NCBI RefSeq assembly: GCF_000559025.1
Contig: NZ_JAAN01000003.1
Span: 1 to 55,560, forward strand
Length of the DNA stretch: 55,560 nucleotides
Reading direction: 5' to 3'
Origin: Luteimonas huabeiensis HB2
Lineage (GTDB): Bacteria > Pseudomonadota > Gammaproteobacteria > Xanthomonadales > Xanthomonadaceae
Shown here in pieces: positions 25,779-34,185 of this stretch. The stretch's first letter is position 1; every line of letters starts with the position of its first letter. The notes below the pieces were generated by a model. The model worked only from the letters and a program-made list of their open reading frames with translations, was not told where the DNA came from and searched no databases. A program made the translations under genes and the position numbers.

Positions 25779-27028
25779 CGGATCCCCCTGTCCGGGCTGA
25801 CCCAGACCGCGCGCCCGCCCTTGCGCTTGAGCAGCGCGCGCGGCAGCGCGACGACGGTGGTGAACAGGTTGATGGTCCAGTAGGCCATGGGATACCAGAT
25901 CACCCAGAAGTAGTTGCGGCCGACGCGGGTCTCGTAGCGCCGGTCGATGATCACGCTGCTGGCGAACTGCAGCAGGCAGACCAGGGCCAGGACCATGCCG
26001 TGCCACTTCGGCAGCAGCGTGGCCACGTGCAGGTCGGGCGGCAGCGCCACGAACCTGCCCAGCGCCCAGAGCAGGACGATCGCCAGCATCGTGTAGGCCC
26101 AGGCCACGCTCAGCACGTACTCGCCCAGCACGCCCCACATGCGGCGCATGCGCCAGCTCAGCAGCGAGGCGCCGTGCCGCAGCAGCACCTCCACGCCGCC
26201 CTGGGCCCAGCGCAGGCGCTGCTTCCACAGCCCGCGCAGGGTCTCGGGCATGAGGATGAAGCACATCGCGTTCGGCTCGTAGCGGATGTCCCAGTGGTCG
26301 CGCTGGATGCGCCAGCTGATGTCGATGTCCTCGGTCACCATGTCGTCGGCCCAGTAGCCGACGCGGTGCAGGGCGGTGCGGCGGAAGCCGGCGATCACCC
26401 CGGAGACGGTGAAGATGCGGCCGTAGACGCGCTGGGCGCGCTTGATCATGCCGATGATCGAGGAGAACTCCGCCACCTGCAGCCGCCCGAGCAGGGTGGA
26501 ACGGTTGCGCACGCGCGGGTTGCCGGTGACCGCGCCCACGCGCGGGCCGGAGGTCAGGTGCCAGACCATCCAGTGCAGCGCGTGCGTTTCCAGCATGGCG
26601 TCGCCGTCGATGCACACCAGGTACTCCGAGCGCGCGGCCAGCGCGCCCATGCGCAGGGCGTTGGCCTTGCCCAGGTTCCGGCTGAGGTGGATCACGCGCA
26701 GCCGCGGATGCCGCGCCGCCAGGGCGTCGAGCCGGGCGCCGGTGTCGTCGCGGCTGCCGTCGTTGATGGCGATGACCTCGTAGTCGGGGTAGGCCTGCGA
26801 CAGCGCCGCGCCGAGGGTGTCGTCCACGTCCTCGGCCTCGTTGTGGCAAGGCACCAGGATCGTGGCGAACGGCGCCTCGGCCATCGGCGGCGGGTCGGCG
26901 CGGTCGCGCGCGCCGCGCTCGCGGCGGAAGAAGTAGTACAGCCCGCCGGACATCCAGAAGAACGCCATCACCATCGGGTAGAAGAAGGCGAACTGGAACA
27001 TCGCGAACAGCACGGGATGCATGTCCAT
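25775..27028 (-). CDS. pgaC: PgaC, poly-beta-1,6-N-acetylglucosamine synthase
   Basis: 417-aa processive family 2 glycosyltransferase that polymerises UDP-GlcNAc into PNAG at the inner membrane. N-terminal membrane segments (about 5-33) precede the catalytic domain with LVPCHNEAE, INDGSRDDTG, CIDGDA, TEDIDISW and QRLRW, the complete D, DxD, TED and QxxRW set. C-terminal membrane helices follow (about 290-400). It starts 1 bp after the pgaB stop. Confidence 0.95.
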   Translation of the reverse strand: MDMHPVLFAMFQFAFFYPMVMAFFWMSGGLYYFFRRERGARDRADPPPMAEAPFATILVPCHNEAEDVDDTLGAALSQAYPDYEVIAINDGSRDDTGARLDALAARHPRLRVIHLSRNLGKANALRMGALAARSEYLVCIDGDAMLETHALHWMVWHLTSGPRVGAVTGNPRVRNRSTLLGRLQVAEFSSIIGMIKRAQRVYGRIFTVSGVIAGFRRTALHRVGYWADDMVTEDIDISWRIQRDHWDIRYEPNAMCFILMPETLRGLWKQRLRWAQGGVEVLLRHGASLLSWRMRRMWGVLGEYVLSVAWAYTMLAIVLLWALGRFVALPPDLHVATLLPKWHGMVLALVCLLQFASSVIIDRRYETRVGRNYFWVIWYPMAYWTINLFTTVVALPRALLKRKGGRAVWVSPDRGIR

Positions 27029-27029
27029 C

Positions 27030-28934
27030 TCACGGCTCCTGGTACGGGAAGCCGCTCGACGACAACGCCGCCCGCGCCTCTTCGGTGGTGGGCCGGTCGG
27101 CGACGAAGTCGTCCGGATACCAGGCCAGGTGGCGCACGCCCTGCGCCTGCAGCCGGCGCAGCTGCGCGAGCAGGCGCGGGCCGGGGATCGGCCGGCCGCT
27201 GCGCCAGTCCCGGGTCTGCAGCTCGAACACGGTGTGGACGAAGGCGGGATCGTGCGGCCGCACCGCGTCCACCAGCCGGTCGAGCCAGCGCTCGGGATCG
27301 TCGGCGCCCTCCATCCAGGGCATGGCCATCACCGCGGTGTAGTCGTAGGCCTCGCGGAACAGGTCCAGGCGCTGGGCGAACCACGCCGTGCTGGCCGGCT
27401 CCAGCAGCGGGCGCGCGTACATGTTGCGCGCGGTCTCCAGCTTCGGTCGCCAGCGCTCGGCGCGGTCGCGCAGTTCCAGGGTGAAGTCGATCAGGGCGCG
27501 CGTGCGCGCCGGGGCCTGCGCCGTCTCCGCCGGCAGTTGCGGCAGCTCCGCGTCGCGCAGGTAGGCATCGTCGTGGAACAGCAGGCCGGAGAAGCGGGCG
27601 CTGGCGGCCAGGTCCTCGTAGAGATCGCCGATCAGCGCGCGCACCTCCGGGCGGGTGAAGTCCAGGCGGTAGATGCCGTCGGCCTCGTGCGAGGCGATCG
27701 CCCACGCCCGCCGCCGTTGCGGGTCCGGCAGCTCGTAGGCCAGCACCGGCATCCAGGCGTAGACCTCGGCGCCGGTCCGGGTTAACAGCTGCCAAGCCAC
27801 GCGGTTGAACAGGTCCGCGCGCATCGGCAGGTGGCGGTTGGGGAAGTACAGCGCGTCGGCCGCGCCGTTGCCGTCCGGGTCGGCGAAGGCCTGCAGGAAC
27901 ACGTGCGAGGGATGCACGCGCTTGACGCGCTCGACCAGGACGTCGAGGTTGCGCGCCTGCTGCGCCGGATCCGGGTCGTAGACCGCGTCCAGGTCCACGT
28001 GCAGCGCGCGCATCGTCTCCAGCGACAGGTCGCGCCGCAGTTCCGTGGCCAGGTCGATCGCGGTCGGGTTGTCCATCACCAGCAGCCGCGCCAGGTCGTG
28101 CAGGTCGGCGGTCAGCGGCGTGTCGCGGCCTTCCAGGTCGAAGGAGACGTGCATGCCCAGCGCGTCGGCGATCTCGCGCGCCGGGGCGTTGTACGCCGCG
28201 TACGGCCAGACGATGGCCCGCGGGCGGCGGCCCAGCGCCTGCTCGATGCGCTGCGCGCTCAGGGCCAGGTCGGCGCGCAGGCGCTCGATGTGCGCCGCCT
28301 CGGTTTCGTAAACGCCGCGCGCAGCGTCGTACATGCGCGTGGTGACCGCCGGCGCGGTGTTGCCCTGGGGATTGGACGGGATGCCGCGGTGCAGGTCGTG
28401 GGTATGGCTGGCCACCTCCACCAGGCCGCTGTCCTGCATCTCGCGCAGTTGCGCCCAGGTCAGGAAGTCCTCGCGGCCGAACTCGCGATAGCCGTAGTCC
28501 ACCGTCCGCCCCGGCTCCAGGTCCACGTAGCTGGTGATCACGGCCGCCAGCGCCGGGTAGCCGTAGGCGCGCAGCAGCGGGAAGACCTTGTCGTAGACGC
28601 TGCGCAGGCCGTCGTCGAAGGTCAGCAGCACCGGCCGGGGCGGCAGCGGGCGGCCGCCGCGCGAGGCCTCGATCACCTGCGACAGCGAGACCGGCTGGTA
28701 GCCGTGCCCGGCCAGCCAATCGAAGTGCGCGGCCAGGTTCTGGGTGCTGATCGCGTACAGGTCGGCATCGCCCTTCTCGGCGACGTCGTCGCGCACGTCG
28801 TGGTAGCTCAGCACCAGCAGGCGCGGCGCGTCGGCCGGCGCGGCCGGGCGCGCCAAGGCCGGCAGGGCCAGGAGCAGGCCCAGCAACAGGGCGGCCAGGC
28901 CGGGAAGACGGGATGTCCAGCGGTCGCGGTGCAT
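27030..28934 (-). CDS. pgaB: PgaB, PNAG deacetylase and hydrolase-like protein
   Basis: 634-aa exported protein. The signal peptide (about 1-29, ending ALPALARPA) has no lipobox cysteine, unlike the E. coli lipoprotein. The N-terminal polysaccharide deacetylase domain (about 35-290) carries LSYHDVRDD, LLTFDDGLRS, ASHTHDLHRG and VWPYAAYN. The C-terminal GHL13-like domain (about 310-630) has DLDAVYDPD and GLLFHDDAYL. It partly deacetylates PNAG in the periplasm for export. The start was set at ATG 28934, where the signal peptide begins, 2 bp after pgaA. Confidence 0.94.
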   Translation of the reverse strand: MHRDRWTSRLPGLAALLLGLLLALPALARPAAPADAPRLLVLSYHDVRDDVAEKGDADLYAISTQNLAAHFDWLAGHGYQPVSLSQVIEASRGGRPLPPRPVLLTFDDGLRSVYDKVFPLLRAYGYPALAAVITSYVDLEPGRTVDYGYREFGREDFLTWAQLREMQDSGLVEVASHTHDLHRGIPSNPQGNTAPAVTTRMYDAARGVYETEAAHIERLRADLALSAQRIEQALGRRPRAIVWPYAAYNAPAREIADALGMHVSFDLEGRDTPLTADLHDLARLLVMDNPTAIDLATELRRDLSLETMRALHVDLDAVYDPDPAQQARNLDVLVERVKRVHPSHVFLQAFADPDGNGAADALYFPNRHLPMRADLFNRVAWQLLTRTGAEVYAWMPVLAYELPDPQRRRAWAIASHEADGIYRLDFTRPEVRALIGDLYEDLAASARFSGLLFHDDAYLRDAELPQLPAETAQAPARTRALIDFTLELRDRAERWRPKLETARNMYARPLLEPASTAWFAQRLDLFREAYDYTAVMAMPWMEGADDPERWLDRLVDAVRPHDPAFVHTVFELQTRDWRSGRPIPGPRLLAQLRRLQAQGVRHLAWYPDDFVADRPTTEEARAALSSSGFPYQEP

Positions 28935-28936
28935 GC

Positions 28937-30955
28937 TCACTCTCCCCAGTACAGCGCGGCATCGAAGCCGATGCGTTTCTCGCGGCCGCCGTCGTAGACC
29001 GGGCGCGACCAGCTCACGCCGTACTCCAGGATCCGGCCCGCGCCCAGGCGCCACTCGTGGCGGTACGCGGCCGCGGGCACGAGCGCCGAGCCGTAGCCGT
29101 CCTGCCAGTAGTCGCCCACGGACACGGTGAGCCGATGGCGGACATGCCGTTCGTAGCGCCGCCACAGCAACTGGTCGGCGCGCAGGCCGAGTTCGAGCGA
29201 ACGATCGCGCGCCGGGCTGAAGTAGGGCACGTCGTCGCGGCGGCCGCGGCTGGCGTAGAGACCGCCGAGCCCGTCGAGCTGCCAGGTGGGGCGGGTCAGC
29301 AGGCGCTGCTCCAGCGACACGGACGCATCCTCGCGCCGGTTGCCGTCGTCCAGCCGCCATTGCCCCACGCCGAAATCGAGCGCGGTGCGCTCGTGCGGCC
29401 GGAAGCGCGCACGCAGTTCCAGCCGGTCGGCGGCGATGCCGGCGGCGCGGGCCTGGCTGGAGGCGTCGGCGGCGTTGCGGTCGGCGTGCGCGGAGACGTA
29501 CCAGCGATCGTCGAAGCGCCAGCCCACGCTGGCGCCGGCGGAGGTGCCGCCGAGGTCGTCGTTGGGACGGCCCAGATAGGCCTCGGCGTCCAGGCGGTCG
29601 AACCGGTAGCGCAGGCCCGCGCCCAGCCACAGCGGATCGACCTCGCGTTCGTCGTAGTCGACCTCGTTGCGCTCGGCGAACGCGAACAGGCGCCAGCGGT
29701 CCCGCAACAGCCGCGATTCCACTTCCAGCCCGAAGCTGCGGTCGTCGTTGCCGAGCGGCGATGCGCCATCGCCGCCCCGGCTGCGGCCGGCCGCGGCGCG
29801 GGCCTCGATGTGCCACCCACGGTGGGCGCGCCATTCGCGGCCGGCGCGGCGCACGTCGGCGCGCGCGTGGTGCATGCGTTCCAGGTCGTCGTAGATCGGG
29901 CGCGCGATGTCGGTGCGCTGCAGGCGCATCCAGGACTCGGCCATGCCGATGCGCGGCGGCACCGCGCGCGGCTCCAGCGTATGGGCGATGCGATGGCGCT
30001 CCAGCGCCCGCTCCGACCAGCCGCGCATCCCGTAGATGGTGCCCAGCGAGGTCTGCAGGCCGCCGTTGGCCGGCGCCATCGCCACCAGGGCTTCCAGGTC
30101 GCGCTGCGCGCCGGGCAGGTCGCCGGTATAGCCGCGGATCATCCCCAGCGTCAGGTCCACGTCGTGGCGGGCCCAATTCTCGTACGGCCGGCCGGCCTGG
30201 CCCCAGGCCGGTTCGGCGGCCTGCCACGCCTGCAGATAGTCGAGCGCGCGCCGCGGCTGCTCGCTTTCCAGGAAGGCGTAGGCCAGCTCGGTCCGGGCCC
30301 GCGAGCGGGCGGGATCGTTCCGGGTCGCCGCTTCCAGCACCGGGATCGCCTCGTCCGGATGGCCTTCGGCCAGCAGCGAAGCGCCCACGTACTCCAGCAC
30401 GTAGTCCGGCAGCGTGACGCCATCGGCCTGCAACGCCTGCACCTCGCGGCGAAGCTGCGCGTGCCGGCCCAGGCGATGCAGCAGGATCAGCCGATCCAGG
30501 CGCACGCGGACCGGCGCGCGCTCAGGCGAAGTACCGCTGCGGTCGAGGTACTCGTGCAGGCGCGCTTCGGCCTGCAGCGCCTCCTCGAGATCGCGTTGCT
30601 CGGAATCGCCCGGGACCAGGCTCCAGTTGACGAGCCGGGCCAGATACTCCGATTCCAGCCGCTGCACGTGACCCGGCTCGAACAATTCGGGGCGCTGCCG
30701 GTACGCGTCCCAGGCGCGGTAGGCGCTGCCGAGGTCGCTCAGGGTCAGGACCCGGAGCCGGTACAGCGCCGGATCGTCCGGTGCTGCCGCCAGCGCCCGC
30801 TCGATGGCGTCCAGGGCGTCGAGCCACCGGCCCTGGTCGCGGGCCTGCGCGATGCGTTCCAGCGGCCCGGCAGGCGTCGAAGCCGAACCATCGGCATGGG
30901 CGAGCGCAAGGCAGGCCAAGCCGACACACGCGGCCAATGCGGCAGGTCGTGACAT
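28937..30955 (-). CDS. pgaA: PgaA, PNAG export porin with TPR domain
   Basis: 672-aa outer-membrane protein. A signal peptide (cleavage near LALAHADG, about 20) is followed by periplasmic TPR repeats (about 30-360, such as WLDALDAIERALAAAPDDP) and a C-terminal barrel (about 390-672) rich in alternating aromatic strands. The length is somewhat shorter than E. coli PgaA. First gene of pgaABCD. Its start lies about 30 bp downstream of a perfect Clp/CRP-type palindrome. Confidence 0.93.
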   Translation of the reverse strand: MSRPAALAACVGLACLALAHADGSASTPAGPLERIAQARDQGRWLDALDAIERALAAAPDDPALYRLRVLTLSDLGSAYRAWDAYRQRPELFEPGHVQRLESEYLARLVNWSLVPGDSEQRDLEEALQAEARLHEYLDRSGTSPERAPVRVRLDRLILLHRLGRHAQLRREVQALQADGVTLPDYVLEYVGASLLAEGHPDEAIPVLEAATRNDPARSRARTELAYAFLESEQPRRALDYLQAWQAAEPAWGQAGRPYENWARHDVDLTLGMIRGYTGDLPGAQRDLEALVAMAPANGGLQTSLGTIYGMRGWSERALERHRIAHTLEPRAVPPRIGMAESWMRLQRTDIARPIYDDLERMHHARADVRRAGREWRAHRGWHIEARAAAGRSRGGDGASPLGNDDRSFGLEVESRLLRDRWRLFAFAERNEVDYDEREVDPLWLGAGLRYRFDRLDAEAYLGRPNDDLGGTSAGASVGWRFDDRWYVSAHADRNAADASSQARAAGIAADRLELRARFRPHERTALDFGVGQWRLDDGNRREDASVSLEQRLLTRPTWQLDGLGGLYASRGRRDDVPYFSPARDRSLELGLRADQLLWRRYERHVRHRLTVSVGDYWQDGYGSALVPAAAYRHEWRLGAGRILEYGVSWSRPVYDGGREKRIGFDAALYWGE

Positions 30956-30984
30956 GAGAAGAGCCGGTTAACACCCCAACAAAA

Positions 30985-31000
30985 TGTGACATACATCACA
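30985..31000 (-). promoter_or_regulatory. Clp/CRP-type operator at the pga promoter
   Basis: TGTGACATACATCACA, a perfect TGTGA-N6-TCACA palindrome whose flanks extend the symmetry to AA/TT (30983-31002). It is centred about 37 bp upstream of the pgaA ATG. A TTGACC hexamer (minus strand, 31012-31007) lies just upstream and could be a -35 box. In xanthomonads such sites are bound by Clp, whose DNA binding is blocked by c-di-GMP (established for Xanthomonas). The closeness to the ATG suggests overlap with the core promoter, and so either repression or a very short leader. Confidence 0.65.
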
Positions 31001-31142
31001 TTATGGGGTCAAGGTTTTGTGAATCCCGGTGACTCGCGCACCGCGGCCCGCCGATATCCATGACCACGATGGCGGTCCTGAGACGTTCCGGATCGCCCTT
31101 CTTGAGGGCGGAACCGGGTGCGCTCGAAGTGCCGATCTCCCC

Positions 31143-32636
31143 TCAGCCCCCGATCTTCTTCATGATCGTGACCAGCCGATCGGCGAAGCTGTGCTCGTTA
31201 CCGATGATCGAGACCGGCTTGCCGATCTCGCGCTTGTTTTCGTACAGGTCCAGCACCGTCTGCACCAGGGGATCCGACGTACTGACCGCGATCTTCTCGG
31301 CCTGCGCATACTCCAGCAGGCGCTTGCTCGTCTTGTAGATGTACCGGGTTGCGGCCGCGTAGTAGGACGACCCGCAGGTCGCGCGCCCGAGCCGATCCGA
31401 GTTCATCATCCGGAAGAAGTACACGGGGTTGCTGCAACCGGCGAAGTTGAGGGTGCAGGCAGGCACGAACGGCACCTTGACCGCGCCTTCGCGATACCAC
31501 TTCGCGAACGCGTCATGGTCCCGGTAGAGCTTCATTTCCAGTAGTTTTCCCGCCTCCTCGCAGAATCTCCGCAACCTGCTGGTCTGCCAGCCCTTGACCA
31601 CCGCGCGCGCGATGCAGCTGCATGCGGCGGAGATCATCTCGATCAGACTGGCGGCGAGCGGCGTGGCCATGACGCCGGCGATCCCCTTGCCGGCGTTGAC
31701 GAGTGCGTCGAAGAACGTCTTGCCGAGATCCACCCGCATCGCCACGTCCAGCGCCTTGACGATGGTCTGGGGATGCCCGTCGCGAATTTCCACGCCGCCA
31801 CGGCGGAGCGCCTGTTCGTCGAAATACCTGCGCGCGTACTCGATGCTCTTGCCGATGCCCCCCACCAGCGAGCGGAACGTACCGATGAACGCGCCGACGA
31901 ACGCGCCCGCCGCCTCCGCCGCCTTGGTGTTCACCAGCTTGAGCACCCAGTCCGAGGCGGTCGCCGCGATGTCCGTCCAGCTTCCGACCGCGTCCAGTGT
32001 GGTGAACATCGTTTCCACCAGCCGTCCCACCATCGCCCGCAGCCAGGCCATGAACTTCCCCCAGGCGGTTTTCATCTCCTGGACAGTGGGCGATTCGGCG
32101 TTGCCGATACCGGCCTCGATGGTCGGCGCGACATAATTCTGCAGGATATCGTTCCCCTTCGAGCCGGAATCGGTCTTGGCCGCAAGCGCGGTGAAGTGCG
32201 CCTTCATCTCGCTGGTCTTAGCCGAATCGGCAGCCTGATCGAGCTTGAACGACGCCGCCGAGAACGCGATGTTCATCCCCGTGAAAAGAGCGTCCAGCAC
32301 CGTGGCGCCGAACGGCATCGGCGCCACCTCGATCTTCGAGAACAGATAGAGGATGCCCTTCCTCTGCGTGTCGAGCTCGTCGTCGATCCAGGTGAATCCC
32401 AGCGCCGCGCCGATGCTTCGCGCCAGATCGCCGCGCGGCAAGGTCCGGCCGGTGACGCCCCGATCCTGCTTCCAGCGCGCGAACGCGTTCTGCACGTTCT
32501 TCTTCGCCTTGTTCGAGTCGGCGCCAGCGTCGACCCGCTTGCGATAGGCCTCGATGGCCTTCCGGACCTTCGCCCAGGCCGGGTCGCCTGGCGCATATGC
32601 GGCAACGGCCTGACTATCCGGCAGATCAATGCTCAC
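31143..32636 (-). CDS. Uncharacterised protein, candidate T6SS effector
   Basis: 497-aa protein that I do not recognise. The GTG at 32636 is preferred: an AGGAGG ribosome site lies about 6 nt upstream, while the ATG at 32693 has none. There is no signal peptide. Two hydrophobic, Gly/Ala-rich stretches (about 238-262 and 312-347) could form membrane-inserting helices. The C-terminal third is Cys-containing (PACTLNFAGCSNP, RATCGSSYY). GC content is clearly lower than in the flanking operons. The upstream region carries the same 18-bp element as the T6SS operons (32731-32749). A secreted effector, perhaps pore-forming, is the best guess; no catalytic motif was seen and no immunity gene is obvious. 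Confidence 0.7.
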   Translation of the reverse strand: MSIDLPDSQAVAAYAPGDPAWAKVRKAIEAYRKRVDAGADSNKAKKNVQNAFARWKQDRGVTGRTLPRGDLARSIGAALGFTWIDDELDTQRKGILYLFSKIEVAPMPFGATVLDALFTGMNIAFSAASFKLDQAADSAKTSEMKAHFTALAAKTDSGSKGNDILQNYVAPTIEAGIGNAESPTVQEMKTAWGKFMAWLRAMVGRLVETMFTTLDAVGSWTDIAATASDWVLKLVNTKAAEAAGAFVGAFIGTFRSLVGGIGKSIEYARRYFDEQALRRGGVEIRDGHPQTIVKALDVAMRVDLGKTFFDALVNAGKGIAGVMATPLAASLIEMISAACSCIARAVVKGWQTSRLRRFCEEAGKLLEMKLYRDHDAFAKWYREGAVKVPFVPACTLNFAGCSNPVYFFRMMNSDRLGRATCGSSYYAAATRYIYKTSKRLLEYAQAEKIAVSTSDPLVQTVLDLYENKREIGKPVSIIGNEHSFADRLVTIMKKIGG

Positions 32637-32730
32637 GCGTTCCTCCTGTCGATGACGAGCGGACAGCGGCATCCCGCCCGAGGCATGCCCCATCCGAGCC
32701 GCGCGACGCTACCAGGGCGCCGCGGACGCG

Positions 32731-32749
32731 ACACGACATGCCGTCTCAT
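32731..32749 (-). promoter_or_regulatory. T6SS-associated element, site D (upstream of candidate effector)
   Basis: Minus strand: ATGAGACGGCATGTCGTGT. It keeps TGAGACG and GTCG and differs from the others by GTG for GGG. The hexamer TAGCGT follows at the same spacing as at the other three sites. It ends 95 bp upstream of the preferred GTG start. It is the most divergent of the four copies. Confidence 0.5.
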
Positions 32750-32832
32750 CGAGAGCGCCGAACATCCCAAAGGGTTCAATGGGGTGAGAGGGATTCACGA
32801 CCCCATGAGCGCGCCACCGCGACAGTCGCCGC

Positions 32833-33093
32833 ATGATCCCATCGCCCCACCTCTACCTCGTCCACCTGGAGACCGACGCACGGCCCGACGGCACCGATCC
32901 CCTGGGCTGGGTGGAACTCGCGCCTGGCCTGTACCTCGCCGAGTCCGGTCTCGACCGCTCGCGCCTCTACCACGCCATCAAGCGCCGTTACGCACCGCAA
33001 CGCCTGCTGGTCGCCCCGCTCGCGGCCGCCCCCAAGTTCAAGGGCATGGCGCCCGGCGCACTGAAATGGCTGCGAGCGCGCGGGCACGCCTGA
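32833..33093 (+). CDS. Small conserved-looking hypothetical protein
   Basis: 86-aa basic soluble protein (MIPSPHLYLVHLE..., ending LKWLRARGHA). No motif that I can assign. It is supported as a gene by its well-behaved codon use and by an intrinsic terminator 19 bp after its stop. Short proteins with the ELAPGLYL and PKFKGMAPGALKWL pattern seem familiar from xanthomonad genomes, but that is recollection. It is divergent from the candidate effector gene. Confidence 0.55.
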   Translation: MIPSPHLYLVHLETDARPDGTDPLGWVELAPGLYLAESGLDRSRLYHAIKRRYAPQRLLVAPLAAAPKFKGMAPGALKWLRARGHA

Positions 33094-33111
33094 AGAGCGC
33101 CTCCGGTCGGG

Positions 33112-33132
33112 CCGAAGTCGTCCTTCGGTTTT
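33112..33132 (+). terminator. Intrinsic terminator after the 86-aa gene
   Basis: CCGAAG-TCGTC-CTTCGG followed by TTTT: a 6-bp stem, 5-nt loop and U-tract, 19 bp after the stop at 33093. Confidence 0.7.
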
Positions 33133-33333
33133 CCGAAAGCCAGCCAGCGATCGCGCGTCCCGCGCCGACGCCTACCGGGCGTGGCCACACGCCCGCTGGC
33201 CGCGGACGAAGCCACCCGCATCCGCGCCTACCATGGCGCAGGAGAGTCCCTCGGCGACCTTCCAGTCGATAGTGGAGGAGACGCCGAACAGACCCGTCGA
33301 CGTGCGGCCGAGGGCCGGATGCCGGGCAAAAAA

Positions 33334-33385
33334 GGAGAAAGGGATCGGGGTTTCTAAAGCAAGCCTAACCCCGTTTTTCTCTCCT
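33334..33385. repeat. Imperfect inverted repeat (REP-like hairpin)
   Basis: The left arm (AGGAGAAAGGGATCGGGGTT) pairs imperfectly with the right arm (AACCCCGTTTTTCTCTCCT) across a 13-14 nt loop. The ACCCCG core resembles the TGACCCC repeats that follow, so both may belong to one repeat family. Confidence 0.5.
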
Positions 33386-33450
33386 CAATTCGTCCGCCAA
33401 GACTTCACATAGCCGTCCGCCACACCGGATGGAACCGCCTAAAAGTGAAC

Positions 33451-33550
33451 CTGATCCCGTTACCACCACCCAGTTATCTCAACCTGACCCCGCTACATCC
33501 CGACGCTCGCCCCAAAAATCACTCTGACCCCATTACTGTGACCCCATTAC
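33451..33550 (+). repeat. Cluster of TGACCCC-type short repeats
   Basis: Four copies in 100 bp: CTGATCCCGTTAC (33451), CTGACCCCGCTAC (33484), then TGACCCCATTAC twice in tandem (33525-33536 and 33539-33550, 14-bp period). Further copies are CTAACCCCG (33365), CTGACCCCATTT (34173-34184) and, on the minus strand, TTGACCCCATAA (31012-31001). Such units are common between genes in xanthomonads and are often linked to REP-type transposases (recollection). Confidence 0.65.
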
Positions 33551-33572
33551 TGCATTTCCCCTCCTGGGAAAT

Positions 33573-34067
33573 CTATGCCATCGAATGGCTGGTGAACGCT
33601 CCGTTGTCCATCTCGAAAATCCAGATCCGCTGGGCAGCATCCTGGACATGAGGAGGAACCCCTCCGACCCTCAGGTAAGCACTTGCTGCCAGGCCGTCGC
33701 TCCAGTCCTCCACGCCCCCACCGAAGTAAAGGATGGGACGATTCAGCTGGAACCCGGCCGCCTGCATCGCGGCGTTGAATTGGACGATGTCGTACTGCAC
33801 TCCTGATGCGAACATCGAGAAGTGGGCACCTCGAAGCCCGAAGTCATCGACTACTTGTAGCGCCCCGAGGCACGAATCGATCCTGGTGAAGGCAATCACG
33901 CGCCCCTCTGCGAACTCCCACTCCCGGATGATAGGGATTCGATGAGGATCCGTTTCCTTCGTCGCGCGAGCACCACCAAGCGCACAGCGCGCACCCGGGT
34001 TGTCCGCGGGATCGATCGAATTCCGTATCCCTCGCCCGACTTCATACTCGTAGTTGGCTGCAGCCAC
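33573..34067 (-). CDS. Hypothetical protein, candidate immunity protein of the deaminase-like effector
   Basis: 164-aa soluble protein with no recognised domain (YEYEVGRGIRNSIDP..., CALGGARATKETDPHRIPI, GAHFSMFASGVQYDI). Supported by a GTG start at 34067 with a strong GGGAGG ribosome site 7 nt upstream. GC content is well below that of the flanking T6SS operons and like that of the gene before it. It follows the deaminase-like gene on the same strand after 118 bp, the usual place for a cognate immunity gene. That role is inferred from position only. Confidence 0.65.
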   Translation of the reverse strand: MAAANYEYEVGRGIRNSIDPADNPGARCALGGARATKETDPHRIPIIREWEFAEGRVIAFTRIDSCLGALQVVDDFGLRGAHFSMFASGVQYDIVQFNAAMQAAGFQLNRPILYFGGGVEDWSDGLAASAYLRVGGVPPHVQDAAQRIWIFEMDNGAFTSHSMA

Positions 34068-34185
34068 CGTTCAACCTCCCCAATCGCCACGATCCACCGG
34101 AAAAACGGGGTCTGGCGATGTCTCGCATCGACACAGCCGCCCGACGCGATCAACATCTCCAAATAAATGAACCTGACCCCATTTC

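Larger units (their letters stand above)
33094..33572. other. Gene-free stretch with repeats
   Basis: No credible coding sequence. It starts with the terminator at 33112-33132, holds a large imperfect hairpin at 33334-33385, and ends in a cluster of TGACCCC-type repeats (33451-33550). GC content falls along the stretch. The pattern suggests decayed or mobile-repeat DNA between accessory genes. Confidence 0.6.

Noticed and set aside
31078..31094. Plus-strand TGAGACG similar to the T6SS element
   Set aside because: Only the first half matches; GTCGGG and the downstream hexamer are missing and no gene starts after it.
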